Notes: generated from the sequence alone by a model not told the origin. 64,000 bases of DNA from Catenulispora rubra (GCF_015356825.1 NZ_JAACYW010000003.1:62001-126000); one strand, 5' to 3'. Shown: positions 33,569 through 42,278, numbered from the stretch's first letter. Made by a program: numbers and translations.

Positions 33569-33900
33569 TAGTCGGTGCCCCGGATGAGGTTGATGATGGC
33601 TTCGGTGGAAGCTCCCTTGATGTACGAGTGGAGCAGGTGCAAGTCGGGGTCGTCGCCGGTGTCGCGGATGAAGGCGTTCATGTGCCGTGCCCGAACCGCC
33701 AGGTGCGCTGCCAAGTCGTAGGCCGCGTCAGTGCGCTGATGAACCTGGAGCTGTTCACTGGCGGCTTCCGCCACGATGCGGGCCTGGTCGACCAGAGCCT
33801 CGGAGCGCAAGGCCATAATCCGCTGCACGGGCGATAGAGACGCGTCACTACTGCGTCTGATCGGGCGGTAGTCCGGCCGCCGGTTGAGTTCGTAGGTCAT
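33568..33900 (-). CDS. First gene of the transfer operon, helical protein, 110 aa
   Basis: Soluble and mostly helical (SPVQRIMALRSEALVDQARI, VAEAASEQLQVHQRTDAAYD), ending HSYIKGASTEAIINLIRG. No family recognised. It heads the leftward run of about ten genes reading down to the integrase. The 270-bp region upstream contains paired operator-like repeats. Confidence 0.65.
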   Translation of the reverse strand: MTYELNRRPDYRPIRRSSDASLSPVQRIMALRSEALVDQARIVAEAASEQLQVHQRTDAAYDLAAHLAVRARHMNAFIRDTGDDPDLHLLHSYIKGASTEAIINLIRGTD

Positions 33901-34001
33901 GATCTAGAAGTCCCTTCTCTTAACGGTCTGCCGTGGTCGAGCTTTGCAGCTATGCCACGGAGCGACTTGTTGCTAAGGACTTCTTTTCACAACTCCCCCC
34001 A

Positions 34002-34050
34002 TGGCAGTCAACTGGCAAGCAAGAGGTAAAGGGGTGGCAGTCACCTGGCA
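34002..34050. promoter_or_regulatory. Paired TGGCAGTCA(A/C)CTGGCA operators
   Basis: Two 16-bp copies (34002-34017 and 34035-34050) differ at one base and start 33 bp apart, close to three helical turns. Each contains the direct repeat TGGCA. They sit between the divergent transfer operon and the 176-aa gene, the place where a transfer repressor such as a KorSA-type protein would bind. Confidence 0.55.
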
Positions 34051-34176
34051 GCTAGGTGGCACGAGAAACGCAGAGCCTTGATCTTTAAGCTATTTTGTGT
34101 TATAAACTAGTTGACTCTTCCAATTCCGCGTGCGGCTATCCCCAGACGCACACGACGATTGGAAGAGGTGCAGTTC

Positions 34177-34707
34177 ATGAAAAGCTTCGAGCGTGACATC
34201 GCCGACCGGTTCTGGTTCTTCGTCCGGGGCCGCGCGATCGATGGTCGAGTCCGTCCCAGGTACGGAACCCGGTTCGGCTCCAAGACGCTTGATCACATCG
34301 ACAGCGAGTACGCGCATTTGCAGGAAGAACTCGTAGGCCAGAGCCGCGAAGACGACATGACATGCTTCTGGGAAGAGGACTGGCAGCCGTGGACCTATCC
34401 GACGCTCCAGGAGGCAATGACTGCCTTCCTGATCAACAGCGCCGCGACCAACGAGTTCCCGTACCCCTGCGACATGTGGCTTCGAGCCGTCGCCGTGATC
34501 CTCGCAGACGCGGCTCGCGACCCCGAATGGCTCCATGTCGTCGCCTGCGACTGGGATCCGAACTTCGGTGACGGCCCGGAGAAGGGCGAGAGGCGCACGG
34601 AGCCCTACTCGGAAGAGGATCACGCCATGACCATCTCAGACGACTGGTCGTGCCTCTCGCGCGAGACGTTCGAGTTCATCATGGCCACCTACACCGGTAA
34701 GGGTTAG
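34177..34707 (+). CDS. Hypothetical acidic protein, 176 aa
   Basis: No family recognised. Acidic and Trp-rich (FWEEDWQPWTYPTLQEAMTA, DMWLRAVAVILADAARD, VVACDWDPNFGDG) with no signal or membrane segment. GGAAGAGG about 9 nt before the ATG at 34177 sets the start. It is divergent from the transfer operon and closed by its own terminator. Either an element regulator or cargo. Confidence 0.65.
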   Translation: MKSFERDIADRFWFFVRGRAIDGRVRPRYGTRFGSKTLDHIDSEYAHLQEELVGQSREDDMTCFWEEDWQPWTYPTLQEAMTAFLINSAATNEFPYPCDMWLRAVAVILADAARDPEWLHVVACDWDPNFGDGPEKGERRTEPYSEEDHAMTISDDWSCLSRETFEFIMATYTGKG

Positions 34708-34740
34708 CCCCTACCTGCGTGGTCGCCCACACCCTCATCA

Positions 34741-34782
34741 GCGCCCGGCCGGAGTACAATCCGGCTGGGCGCTTAGGCTTTT
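34741..34782 (+). terminator. Intrinsic terminator after the 176-aa gene
   Basis: Arms GCGCCCGGCCGG (34741-34752) and CCGGCTGGGCGC (34761-34772) with one mismatch, followed by TTAGGCTTTT. Confidence 0.75.
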
Positions 34783-34893
34783 CATGATCTGGGGAGCGTA
34801 GAGATCGCTATAGCTGAGGGCAAGAAGAAAACAGCTGAATCGCCGGAGATTCGGCGGGCTCTCAACGCTATAGCTCAGCAAGGGGGCCTGTCG

Positions 34894-35913
34894 GTGGAAC
34901 TCATCATGCTGCACGACAGTCTGCTCAAGCTACTTCGAGTCTCTGATGAGTGGACGCCATTAGATCGAGCCCACACTCTCATTAACATCGTTCGAAGGCT
35001 GACACAGCACGTAGACCCAAAACGGCAACCAGCCCTTCGTGCGTCACTGCGGATCGTTACAGGCGAAGAGCATGACCTCGGGCCTGACTATGCTCGAAAA
35101 GTAGCTGCTTGGAGCAGCGAGACATCGCTAGATCAACGGCTCACCGACTGTGGCATCGGTTGGCTCGCCAAACACCCCAAGCAGGTCAGCAACTCACCAC
35201 TCGACACGGCCCGCAAGCAATGGTACGGCGGGCGCATAGACCTCTCACGCCTTCTGAAGGACGAGATCGACCGTAAGAACCGCCTCCAAGACTGGGAGCG
35301 GCCGTTCAGAAGTGTTCCGGCCGCGACGCTGCCGGCGTCCGCTGAGCCGAACGGTCGGGCAACGCCAACGACCATCGAGCGAACAGCAACGGTGGACGGT
35401 ACGGAACCCCTCCAGTTCCCCCGCCAAGCTCGAGACATCCCTCTGTCGGGTCTTGTCCAGGAAGCGCTCGACGCGGCTCGCGCCTCCTGTGCCGCAAAGG
35501 GCCGTCGTTACTACACGACGGACTCACTCCATGCACTCATCGAGCTTCCAGATGGCGACGTTGCTGCGTGCTTCGACGAGGTGAAGCCGGGACTAGCCGG
35601 CCGCGTGCAAGCTTGGGTTGCCCAGAGCGCAAGCATCCTCACTTCGATACCACCTGCTCGGTTCAAGCCCTTCGTCTGGGTGGAGCGCCCTGAAGTGCAG
35701 CGTGCTCAAGACTTGGTGCTCTTCGACGGTTCCGCGGCAGTGACAGACGTCCATCTCTTGCTCGCCATTCTCGAAGGTTCGTCCACCACACGCGAAGAGC
35801 TCGAAGAACTTCTAGGTACCAACTTCGATCGTCTCCACGAGGTCGCAAACCGGCGACGGTACGAGTCCGTCAACATCCTGAAGACACCGAAGTCTAAACA
35901 CGATTTTAGCTAG
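34894..35913 (+). CDS. Clp_N-like repeat protein paired with a Ser/Thr kinase, 339 aa
   Basis: The C-terminal 150 residues have the double helical repeat of Clp N-domains: LSGLVQEALDAARASCAAKG, YYTTDSLHALIEL, then VQRAQDLVLFDGSAAVTDVH and LLLAILEGSSTT. The N-terminal 150 residues are helical (EWTPLDRAHTLINIVRRL). A Pro/Thr-rich linker joins them. There is no ATPase domain, so it could be an adaptor that recognises substrates. GTG at 34894 has AAGGGGG 7 nt upstream. The same frame stays open 90 bp further left with coding-like sequence (KKKTAESPEIRRALNAIAQQ) but no standard start codon. A kinase gene follows 46 bp downstream. Function is inferred. Confidence 0.65.
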   Translation: MELIMLHDSLLKLLRVSDEWTPLDRAHTLINIVRRLTQHVDPKRQPALRASLRIVTGEEHDLGPDYARKVAAWSSETSLDQRLTDCGIGWLAKHPKQVSNSPLDTARKQWYGGRIDLSRLLKDEIDRKNRLQDWERPFRSVPAATLPASAEPNGRATPTTIERTATVDGTEPLQFPRQARDIPLSGLVQEALDAARASCAAKGRRYYTTDSLHALIELPDGDVAACFDEVKPGLAGRVQAWVAQSASILTSIPPARFKPFVWVERPEVQRAQDLVLFDGSAAVTDVHLLLAILEGSSTTREELEELLGTNFDRLHEVANRRRYESVNILKTPKSKHDFS

Positions 35914-35959
35914 TCAATCAGCCTAAGTAGCGCCCAGCTGCCGATGAGACGGAGACGCC

Positions 35960-37594
35960 ATGAGTGGGCAAGCGATCACCATTATGGGTCAGGCTTGGAA
36001 CTTGGGTCCGCTCATCGGGTCGGGTGGCTTCGGTGAGGTCCACATGGCCGAATCAAACGGCCAGATCGCTGCCATCAAGCTGGTGCCTAAGGACCCGGGG
36101 GCAGACCGCGAGCTGCTGTTTTCTGACGATCTCCGAGACACGCCCAACGTTCTACCGATCCTTGGAACTGGCGAAACCGCAACTCACTGGGCGCTGCTCA
36201 TGCCCCTAGCAGACAAGTCGCTGCGCCGGTACTTGGCAGAGCGCGGTGGTCCCCTCAGCGAAGCCGAAGCGCTCCCCGTCCTCGCAAATCTAACGACCGC
36301 CCTCGCGCACCTGGCCGACAGGGGGGTGGTCCACCGTGACCTCAAGCCGGAAAATATCCTGCTCCACAAAGGAGCCTGGTGCCTCACCGACTTTGGAATT
36401 TCTCGTTACACGGATGCTACGACGGCGACTGACACCAGGAAGTACAGTACGACCCGACCCTACATGGCTCCAGAACAGTGGCGAGAGGAAACCGCGACTC
36501 CGGCCGCAGATGTCTATGCGCTCGGTGTTGTCACTCACGAGCTGCTAGCGGGCGTCCGACCGTTCCCAGGTCCTGAGTTCAGGGAGCAGCATCTCCATGA
36601 TGACCCGCCACGTCTAACCGCCGTTTCTCCAGCATTGGCTGCGCTCATCGAGCAATGCCTTTTTAAGGTGCCGGGGACCAGGCCAACAGCGCAGGACGTC
36701 TTGCGTAATCTCGAACGACTCAAGCCATCTACTCCGTTGAGTAAAGGACTTGCGGACCTTCACGCGGCAAACTTTGAGGTAGTAGGCCAGCAAGCCGCGA
36801 TGACTGCGCGGCAGCAATCAGAAGCCCTCACCAAAGAAGAGCTTCGAGAGTCACTCTTGCCTATTGCGCGCAGACAGTTCGAGCAGATCGGCAACGAACT
36901 TAAAGAAGCAATCCTTTCGGCGGTGACTCCGACGTCACAAGATCACTCAGATTATAGTTGGACGCTGACACTCAATGCGTCCAGCATTAGCATGCAAGGC
37001 GTTTCAGTTCCTAATAGAAATAACTGGCGGATGTATTTGAGATACGATGACATTCCGTTCGATGTTATAGCGTGCGGTGCTATATCAGTGGGCGGAGGCT
37101 GGAAGGGAGGGCGAACTCATTCCCTTTGGTTCTGCGATGCCCAAGAAGAAGGTGTATACCGATGGTATGAGACGGCCTTTTGGCATATGGCACACTTCTA
37201 TGAAGGTGCATGGACTGGCCGTGGTCAAAGCTGGCCCACGGCTTTAGCGCCTTGGGCCGATAGACAAGGCCGTATGTTTCAATTCGATCCATCCCGAAGT
37301 TCGGAAGGTTGGCACATCGTCTGGCCATTTACCCCGCTTGAAGTCGGCAATCTGAGTGAATTTATAGAACGCTGGGCAACCTGGCTGGCGGCGGTCTCTC
37401 GGAGTGAGCTCAAGTTTCCTAGGCATAATGCAAGCCTGGCGGTCCGTCAAAACTGGCGCAACAGTAAGACGCCCCAAGAGCATCGCGAGAACAAGCAGGT
37501 AGACTCATACGCTCACGCCCAAGATGCAATAATGGACGAGTTCAAAAGCTTTTTGAAAGCAACAGGTCAATACCCAGAAGGTGAGAAGAGTTGA
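35960..37594 (+). CDS. Ser/Thr protein kinase with unknown C-terminal domain
   Basis: 544 aa. The kinase domain spans about residues 10-265: glycine loop GSGGFGEV at 20-27, Lys40 in AAIKLV, catalytic HRDLKPEN with Asp127, DFG at 144-146 and MAPEQW. It is complete and probably active. There is no transmembrane helix or PASTA repeat, unlike housekeeping actinobacterial kinases. The C-terminal half (about 290-544) is unrelated to known domains I recognise: aromatic-rich (WYETAFWHMAHFYEGAWTGR; GWHIVWPFTPLEVGNLSEF). GC content is below the neighbours, indicating transfer. Together with the upstream Clp_N-like protein it may form a signalling or defence module carried by the element. Confidence 0.85.
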   Translation: MSGQAITIMGQAWNLGPLIGSGGFGEVHMAESNGQIAAIKLVPKDPGADRELLFSDDLRDTPNVLPILGTGETATHWALLMPLADKSLRRYLAERGGPLSEAEALPVLANLTTALAHLADRGVVHRDLKPENILLHKGAWCLTDFGISRYTDATTATDTRKYSTTRPYMAPEQWREETATPAADVYALGVVTHELLAGVRPFPGPEFREQHLHDDPPRLTAVSPALAALIEQCLFKVPGTRPTAQDVLRNLERLKPSTPLSKGLADLHAANFEVVGQQAAMTARQQSEALTKEELRESLLPIARRQFEQIGNELKEAILSAVTPTSQDHSDYSWTLTLNASSISMQGVSVPNRNNWRMYLRYDDIPFDVIACGAISVGGGWKGGRTHSLWFCDAQEEGVYRWYETAFWHMAHFYEGAWTGRGQSWPTALAPWADRQGRMFQFDPSRSSEGWHIVWPFTPLEVGNLSEFIERWATWLAAVSRSELKFPRHNASLAVRQNWRNSKTPQEHRENKQVDSYAHAQDAIMDEFKSFLKATGQYPEGEKS

Positions 37595-37622
37595 GGCGGT
37601 AGCCACAATGTCTAGTTCTCGT

Positions 37623-38123
37623 TTACCGCCCCTCCTCCAAATAGCGGCCCGTGCCTTCCCTGAGCCCATCGAGGGCCGCCGAGATCCGCCGCCACACATA
37701 CGGCCGCAGCAGCTCTGCTGCCTCGTCCGGCCGGCAAAACCGAAACTCAGCAAGCTCACCATCGCCAAGACGAAGCTTGGCTTGCTGCTCGGCCGTCAGC
37801 TCACCGCCGTCAAAGACGAACACCAGCGTGTCGTCCCACGGGCCGTGAGGAGCCACCCAGTCGACACACAGCAGAGCGCCCGGCTCAATGTCGAGGCTGA
37901 GTTCTTCTTTGACCTCACGGCGGGCTGCGGCCCGGGGCGGCTCGTTGGCTTCTGCCATGCCGCCCGGCACGTCCCAGTCCGGCTTGTACGTCGGGTCTAC
38001 GAGCAGGACGCGCCCTTCGGCGTCGCGGAAGATGACGTCCGCTGCCACCCGCTTGCGGGCCTGCTTGGCATTGCCTTCCGCCAGGTACGCGTTCCAGGCT
38101 TCAGGGTCGTTCTGGTCCACCAT
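37623..38123 (-). CDS. Nudix hydrolase next to an XRE regulator
   Basis: 166 aa with the Nudix box in GGMAEANEPPRAAARREVKE followed by ELSLDI. VAADVIFRDAEGRVLLVDP precedes it and the C-terminus has LAEFRFCRPDEAAELL. The start overlaps the upstream XRE-TPR gene by 23 bp, so both are translated from one message. Nudix proteins are recurrent on actinobacterial integrative elements; in pSAM2 the Nudix protein Pif gives transfer immunity. This gene could play that part for the neighbouring element, but a metabolic role is equally possible. Confidence 0.85.
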   Translation of the reverse strand: MVDQNDPEAWNAYLAEGNAKQARKRVAADVIFRDAEGRVLLVDPTYKPDWDVPGGMAEANEPPRAAARREVKEELSLDIEPGALLCVDWVAPHGPWDDTLVFVFDGGELTAEQQAKLRLGDGELAEFRFCRPDEAAELLRPYVWRRISAALDGLREGTGRYLEEGR

Positions 38124-39531
38124 GGTTGCCGGGCTCTCTTTCGCTGTCTGTTACATCCTGAGCCCAGGTGTACCACCACGCTCGCTCGCCCAGAGCAGCG
38201 CCAAGCCGTCCAGCAAAGTCCGTCGTCGCCGTGGATGCGACCGGTGCAAGACGGGTTTGCAGTTGAGTCAACTGCCGAAGCACTCGCACCGAACTCAAGC
38301 CGCCGGTGGCGTCAAGCACCTCAGAGCCCACCGCACAGGCTTCGTCATAGCGCCCCTGTGCGACGTGGATCTCGGCCAGCGTCAGTTGCCCGAGCGCCCG
38401 GCTCCGAGCACGGTCGCCGGACCGCAGCGCTACGGCTTCTCGGGCTTCTCGCTCGGCTTCATCCAGCACGCCCAACTGACGGAAGCAGTCGGCAGCCTCG
38501 CTGGCGAGAGCTGCCGGGTCGAATGCGCTCACCCAGACCGAAGGCACCTGCCCGCCCGGGGCAGCGGCGAGCGTGACGCGGGCTTGGTCGAGCACCTGGA
38601 CGCAGCTCTGCCGTTCGCCCCGGGCGGCCAGTCCCCGAGCCTCCATCGCGAACAACCTCGCGGCAACGACGGGACTGGTCGGCCCCTGAGTAGCTCTTTG
38701 CTGCCCGGTCCGGGCCAGACCTACGGCTTCTGCTAGGTCGTGTTGCTCGTACGCCAGGTGGCTGAGGCTGGCAAGGATGTGCGCTTCCAGTTCAACGTCA
38801 GCGCTGGCCGCGGCCAGCGACCGAGCTCGGTCGAAGTGCTGCCGAGCCAGCTCGTCTCTGCCAACATCGTGGGCCATCCAGCCGGCCATCTCGGTGAGGG
38901 CAGCTGCCGCGCTAAAGACGTTCACCTCAGAACTTCGACTCATGCCGAACAGCCGCGGGGCAACGGAGCGTTCGAGGTAGCGCACGACGTTCGCATACAA
39001 GTGACCGCCGCCTACCTGACGATCCGCCAGGCGAAAGGCTTGCATGGCGGGCAGATCCCCGCCGTCGCTGTGCTCACGCTCAGCTTCGGATCTGGAGCCG
39101 AACTGCATCGGCACCGCGGGCGCCGGCACCGGGGCGGCTGGTGCCTCCGGCAGCTTGAACCACAACGACTCTGTGGGAACCTGCAAGATTCGCGCCCACT
39201 GCATCAGGCGGTCGAGGTCCTTCAGTGCCGGTCCCGTCTCGATACGCGACAGCTGCACCTGTGAGATGCCCACCCAGCCGGCCACCACCGCTTGGGGCAG
39301 AGGTCGGCCGTGGAAGGGGTGGTTGCGGAAGGCGGCAATCACGCGGCCCATGTGCCAACTGGCCAGTGCGTCACGCATTTGGTCGATGGCCCAGAAGTCG
39401 GACGGCACGACCGGCGCCCGCTCGGCCAGTTCGCGCCGCTGCTTCAAACAGGCCGCACATAGGACGTCTGAGTTATCACGAGCAAGCCGAGTGCCGCACG
39501 AACCGCAGTACCGCACCTGTGGTCTATTCAT
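38101..39531 (-). CDS. Zinc-ribbon XRE regulator with TPR repeats
   Basis: 476 aa. The N-terminus is a zinc ribbon (CGSCGTRLA ... LCAACLKQR). An XRE HTH follows at about 60-120 (QAVVAGWVGISQVQLSRIET, LMQWARILQVP). After an Ala/Pro linker, helical TPR-like repeats fill 170-470 (EMAGWMAHDVGRDELARQHF, LTLAEIHVAQGRYDEACAVG). AGGGGAC before the ATG at 39531 is in range. Divergent from a HATPase gene across 185 bp containing a GTATACGGCCGATAC dyad. Probably autoregulates and controls the overlapping Nudix gene. Confidence 0.85.
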   Translation of the reverse strand: MNRPQVRYCGSCGTRLARDNSDVLCAACLKQRRELAERAPVVPSDFWAIDQMRDALASWHMGRVIAAFRNHPFHGRPLPQAVVAGWVGISQVQLSRIETGPALKDLDRLMQWARILQVPTESLWFKLPEAPAAPVPAPAVPMQFGSRSEAEREHSDGGDLPAMQAFRLADRQVGGGHLYANVVRYLERSVAPRLFGMSRSSEVNVFSAAAALTEMAGWMAHDVGRDELARQHFDRARSLAAASADVELEAHILASLSHLAYEQHDLAEAVGLARTGQQRATQGPTSPVVAARLFAMEARGLAARGERQSCVQVLDQARVTLAAAPGGQVPSVWVSAFDPAALASEAADCFRQLGVLDEAEREAREAVALRSGDRARSRALGQLTLAEIHVAQGRYDEACAVGSEVLDATGGLSSVRVLRQLTQLQTRLAPVASTATTDFAGRLGAALGERAWWYTWAQDVTDSEREPGNHGGPERP

Positions 39532-39716
39532 GTGGGATCGTCCCCTGACCGGCCCGTGTCGACGTCGTCACGGGAAGTGTATTGCGCCTGGTCAGACCGT
39601 ATCCCAGGAACGCATGACAGGGGTGTATACGGCCGATACGCGGATCGTCATATCGGTGAGACACCCCGGCCGGGACGGTGGGACACGACAACGTGATCTC
39701 ACCCCCGGAGACCGTC

Positions 39717-40247
39717 ATGACCGAAGGCCATTCACATCCGGCCCTTGATGCTCATCTCTTGATGCATCGCCGACCGGCCCATTCCCCGGCGCCGAACTGC
39801 CCGGCTCAACCATCTCCATTCATCGTCCGTCGGACTCTGCGTTTGGCCGCCTTGCCGACGGCTCCCGGGGTGGCGCGAGCGTTCGTCGCCCAGGCCAGCT
39901 ACGTCGCCGGAATCTCGCAGACCACCGCCGAGACGGCTCTGTTGATCGTCTCCGAACTCGTGACGAACGGGACCAGAGCCACCGGCCGTGTGGATGGACC
40001 GCCAGTCCCACTCCCGGCGGAGAACGTGGCAGTGCTGTTCGTAATGGTGCGTGCTGGAGACGGGACGGTTCGCCTCGACGTCTGGGACAGGGATCCTCAG
40101 CGACCGGTTGTGCAGCACGCCGAGGATATGGACGAGACCGGCCGTGGCCTGTTGCTCGTCGAAGCGCTGGCGGCGGCTTGGGGCGTCTACACGCCCCGCG
40201 GTGCCGGCACCTCCGGCAAGGTCGTCTGGGCGGAGGTGGCAGCGTGA
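39717..40247 (+). CDS. HATPase_c-like ATP-binding protein (anti-sigma/RsbW type), 176 aa
   Basis: The N-terminal 45 residues are polar. The GHKL ATPase core follows: AFVAQASYVAGISQTTAETA, LLIVSELVTNGTRAT (N box), VRLDVWDRDPQRPV (G1, DxD rather than DxG) and DMDETGRGLLLVEALAAAWG (G2). Streptomycetes have many such small GHKL proteins acting as anti-sigma kinases. Start ATG at 39717 with CCGGAG 7 nt upstream. The last four bases overlap the next gene. Confidence 0.85.
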   Translation: MTEGHSHPALDAHLLMHRRPAHSPAPNCPAQPSPFIVRRTLRLAALPTAPGVARAFVAQASYVAGISQTTAETALLIVSELVTNGTRATGRVDGPPVPLPAENVAVLFVMVRAGDGTVRLDVWDRDPQRPVVQHAEDMDETGRGLLLVEALAAAWGVYTPRGAGTSGKVVWAEVAA

Positions 40248-40549
40248 CGAACGAGGAACACGGCTCGCTCCCTATCACCAGAGGGACGGTGCCCGAGATC
40301 ATCCAGGCGCTGAGCCGCCATGGTGTCGGGCTCAATCCGCTGACTGTCGCCACGGCGAAGCGCCGCGTGCTGGAGGGGAACCGCACCGTCGAGCTTGAGG
40401 GTCAGCGCTTTGAGGTGATCGAGCCTGAGTGGGACATCGTCCAAGACGTATACGGCTGCGAAGACGGCCGTGACTGCACCAGCGTGACCGCCGAAGACCG
40501 GGTCCGATTCGAGGCCATCATTGCCGCCCGGCTCCAGGCGGAGGGCTAA
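40244..40549 (+). CDS. Small protein between two GHKL genes, 101 aa
   Basis: GTGA overlap with the preceding gene fixes the start at 40244. Sequence resembles a winged-helix or excisionase-like unit (VPEIIQALSRHGVGLNPLTV, AKRRVLEGNRTVELEGQRF) followed by an acidic tail with two cysteines (YGCEDGRDC). Flanked on both sides by HATPase_c genes. It may be a DNA-binding partner. No firm family. Confidence 0.65.
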   Translation: MTNEEHGSLPITRGTVPEIIQALSRHGVGLNPLTVATAKRRVLEGNRTVELEGQRFEVIEPEWDIVQDVYGCEDGRDCTSVTAEDRVRFEAIIAARLQAEG

Positions 40550-40551
40550 CG

Positions 40552-40956
40552 ATGTCGTATTGGTCCGCGTCGTATCCGGGAATGCCTATCTACCTCCATG
40601 AGATCAGGCAACTCACAGCAGGGATGCTCCAGAAGACGCCAGGTCATGAGGATGTCGTCCAAATCGTCTCAGAGCTGGCTGCTAACGCCATTCTCCATAC
40701 AGCCAGTGGCGAGCCGGGCGGCACGTTCACCATCCACCTCGCGGCCTTCACCAATCGCTGGCAAGTCCGCGTCGACGATGCGGGCAGTCTGACGACGCCC
40801 CAGGTGCTCCCCGTAGCCGAAGACAACGTCACGGCCGGCGGCGGACTGGCTATCGTAGCGGCGCTTGCAAGCACCTGGAGCGTATTCGGCGACCAGTACG
40901 GCAGGGCGGTCTTGGTGGAGATACCGTTTCCACCTCAGGAGACCGGCAGTGCGTGA
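40552..40956 (+). CDS. Second HATPase_c-like protein, 134 aa
   Basis: Compact GHKL fold: DVVQIVSELAANAILHTASG (N box), WQVRVDDAGSL (G1) and NVTAGGGLAIVAALASTW (G2), ending VLVEIPFP. GGAGG about 8 nt before the ATG, and only 2 bp from the preceding gene. Shorter than its partner upstream and likely co-translated. Role as anti-sigma or anti-anti-sigma-linked kinase is inferred from family. Confidence 0.8.
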   Translation: MSYWSASYPGMPIYLHEIRQLTAGMLQKTPGHEDVVQIVSELAANAILHTASGEPGGTFTIHLAAFTNRWQVRVDDAGSLTTPQVLPVAEDNVTAGGGLAIVAALASTWSVFGDQYGRAVLVEIPFPPQETGSA

Positions 40957-41052
40957 AGCTCTCGGACCTGTAGACGCTGGCCGGCGGCGGCGGATTAGTC
41001 TGAGCCGCTGGTCTAGCGTGGCCCTACTGCCTTCGTGGTCCCCGGTCGCCGC

Positions 41053-42144
41053 CTACCTGCGCAGTGCTGAGCGCTGAAACGCTGTCCCTGCATCGTCAAC
41101 GAGACGCTGCATACACTTGATCGCAAGCAGCGTGTCAGGATCGTTCGACACCACGCCGTCCCGCGCGATAAGCGGCACGGTGCATTGGAGCAAGCTGGTC
41201 AGCGCGCCGTGACCAACTTCACCGATGTCGGTGTCGGCCCGCGCACCTGCCCCAATCGACCTCCTGCCGCGCACGTTGTACAGGTTGAGCACAGCACTCC
41301 GCGGCCCGGCATGCACATAGTGATTCGACAGCCGGTAAAACGGCTTGAGATGTCCAAGCCCCGCCAGGTCCTCAAGCTGTCCGAACTCGATGCTCTTGCT
41401 GTTCGCAAAGAGCGGCGCCGCCCATTGGTGACGTTTGTGGAACTGAGCTCCCCAACGCGTGAGGACGCCGTCGTATTGTTGCTTGAGCGCAGCGACTTCG
41501 CTGTCGCTAAACGGCGCACGTCCCAGGGCCTCCGCGTGTTGTTGGTACTCCTCCATGTCTTTCCACTGCTCAACGAATGAGTAGTCGAGATAGCGTTCCG
41601 CTAGGTCCAGTCCCGGGTTGTCCATGATGACGCTCATGACCACCGCGATCTCGTGGAGCGTCCGCTGACGAGCGATAGCACCGTCGCTGTAGCCGTTGCG
41701 CATGAGGCAAAGCACTTCGCCCGCCACGGTGCAGGCTCGCCCGTGCAGCAAGAACCCGACCTCGGCCGCCGTGTCCCCACTATCTTTGTCTTCGTTGTAC
41801 GCCTGGCGAATGCTGGCTCCGAGCTCATACGAGACATAAGCTGCCGCCTCGTAGGTGATGAGGGCCGAACCCCACTGCGTCTCGATGACGTCAACGAGCT
41901 TCGCGCGCTCCTCGTTGAGGTAGCTGACGAGGCCGGGCTTGCCCTGGTGAAGTGACGCTGACGTGGTGTCGACCAGCCCAGGCAGGGCGTTCATCAACGC
42001 CTCGGTAGCGGCGCTGACGGCATCCTCCATGCTCATGCCCTGCTCGATCCCAGCGATGGCCGCATCATGCATGATCCCGTTGAGAACGCCACGAGGTGCG
42101 TCCTCGTCATCGCTGGCGACGTCGGGCTGAGGCTGGTCGTCCAT
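41053..42144 (-). CDS. DUF5677 family protein
   Basis: 363 aa, soluble and helical. The core fits DUF5677: GRACTVAGEVLCLMRNGYSD, GAIARQRTLHEIAVVMSVIM, LAERYLDYSFVEQWKDMEEY and LSNHYVHAGPRSAVLNL. This HEPN-like helical family is widespread, with function unsettled. The R-x-L-x-E (RQRTLHE) and H-x(n)-H pattern recalls HEPN-type active sites. Convergent with the HATPase gene cluster; the preceding gene on the same strand starts about 1 kb upstream. Confidence 0.8.
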   Translation of the reverse strand: MDDQPQPDVASDDEDAPRGVLNGIMHDAAIAGIEQGMSMEDAVSAATEALMNALPGLVDTTSASLHQGKPGLVSYLNEERAKLVDVIETQWGSALITYEAAAYVSYELGASIRQAYNEDKDSGDTAAEVGFLLHGRACTVAGEVLCLMRNGYSDGAIARQRTLHEIAVVMSVIMDNPGLDLAERYLDYSFVEQWKDMEEYQQHAEALGRAPFSDSEVAALKQQYDGVLTRWGAQFHKRHQWAAPLFANSKSIEFGQLEDLAGLGHLKPFYRLSNHYVHAGPRSAVLNLYNVRGRRSIGAGARADTDIGEVGHGALTSLLQCTVPLIARDGVVSNDPDTLLAIKCMQRLVDDAGTAFQRSALRR

Positions 42145-42278
42145 CTAAGTACACCGTTTCTTGATCGCATGGGTGCCGGCTCGACCACGGCTGCGATAGG
42201 GCGAGAGTCTGAGTGAGGCTGCTCCTACTGTGGGGCATGGGGGAACGGGTCGCTAGCCGTTATCTCAGTAAGCCACCT

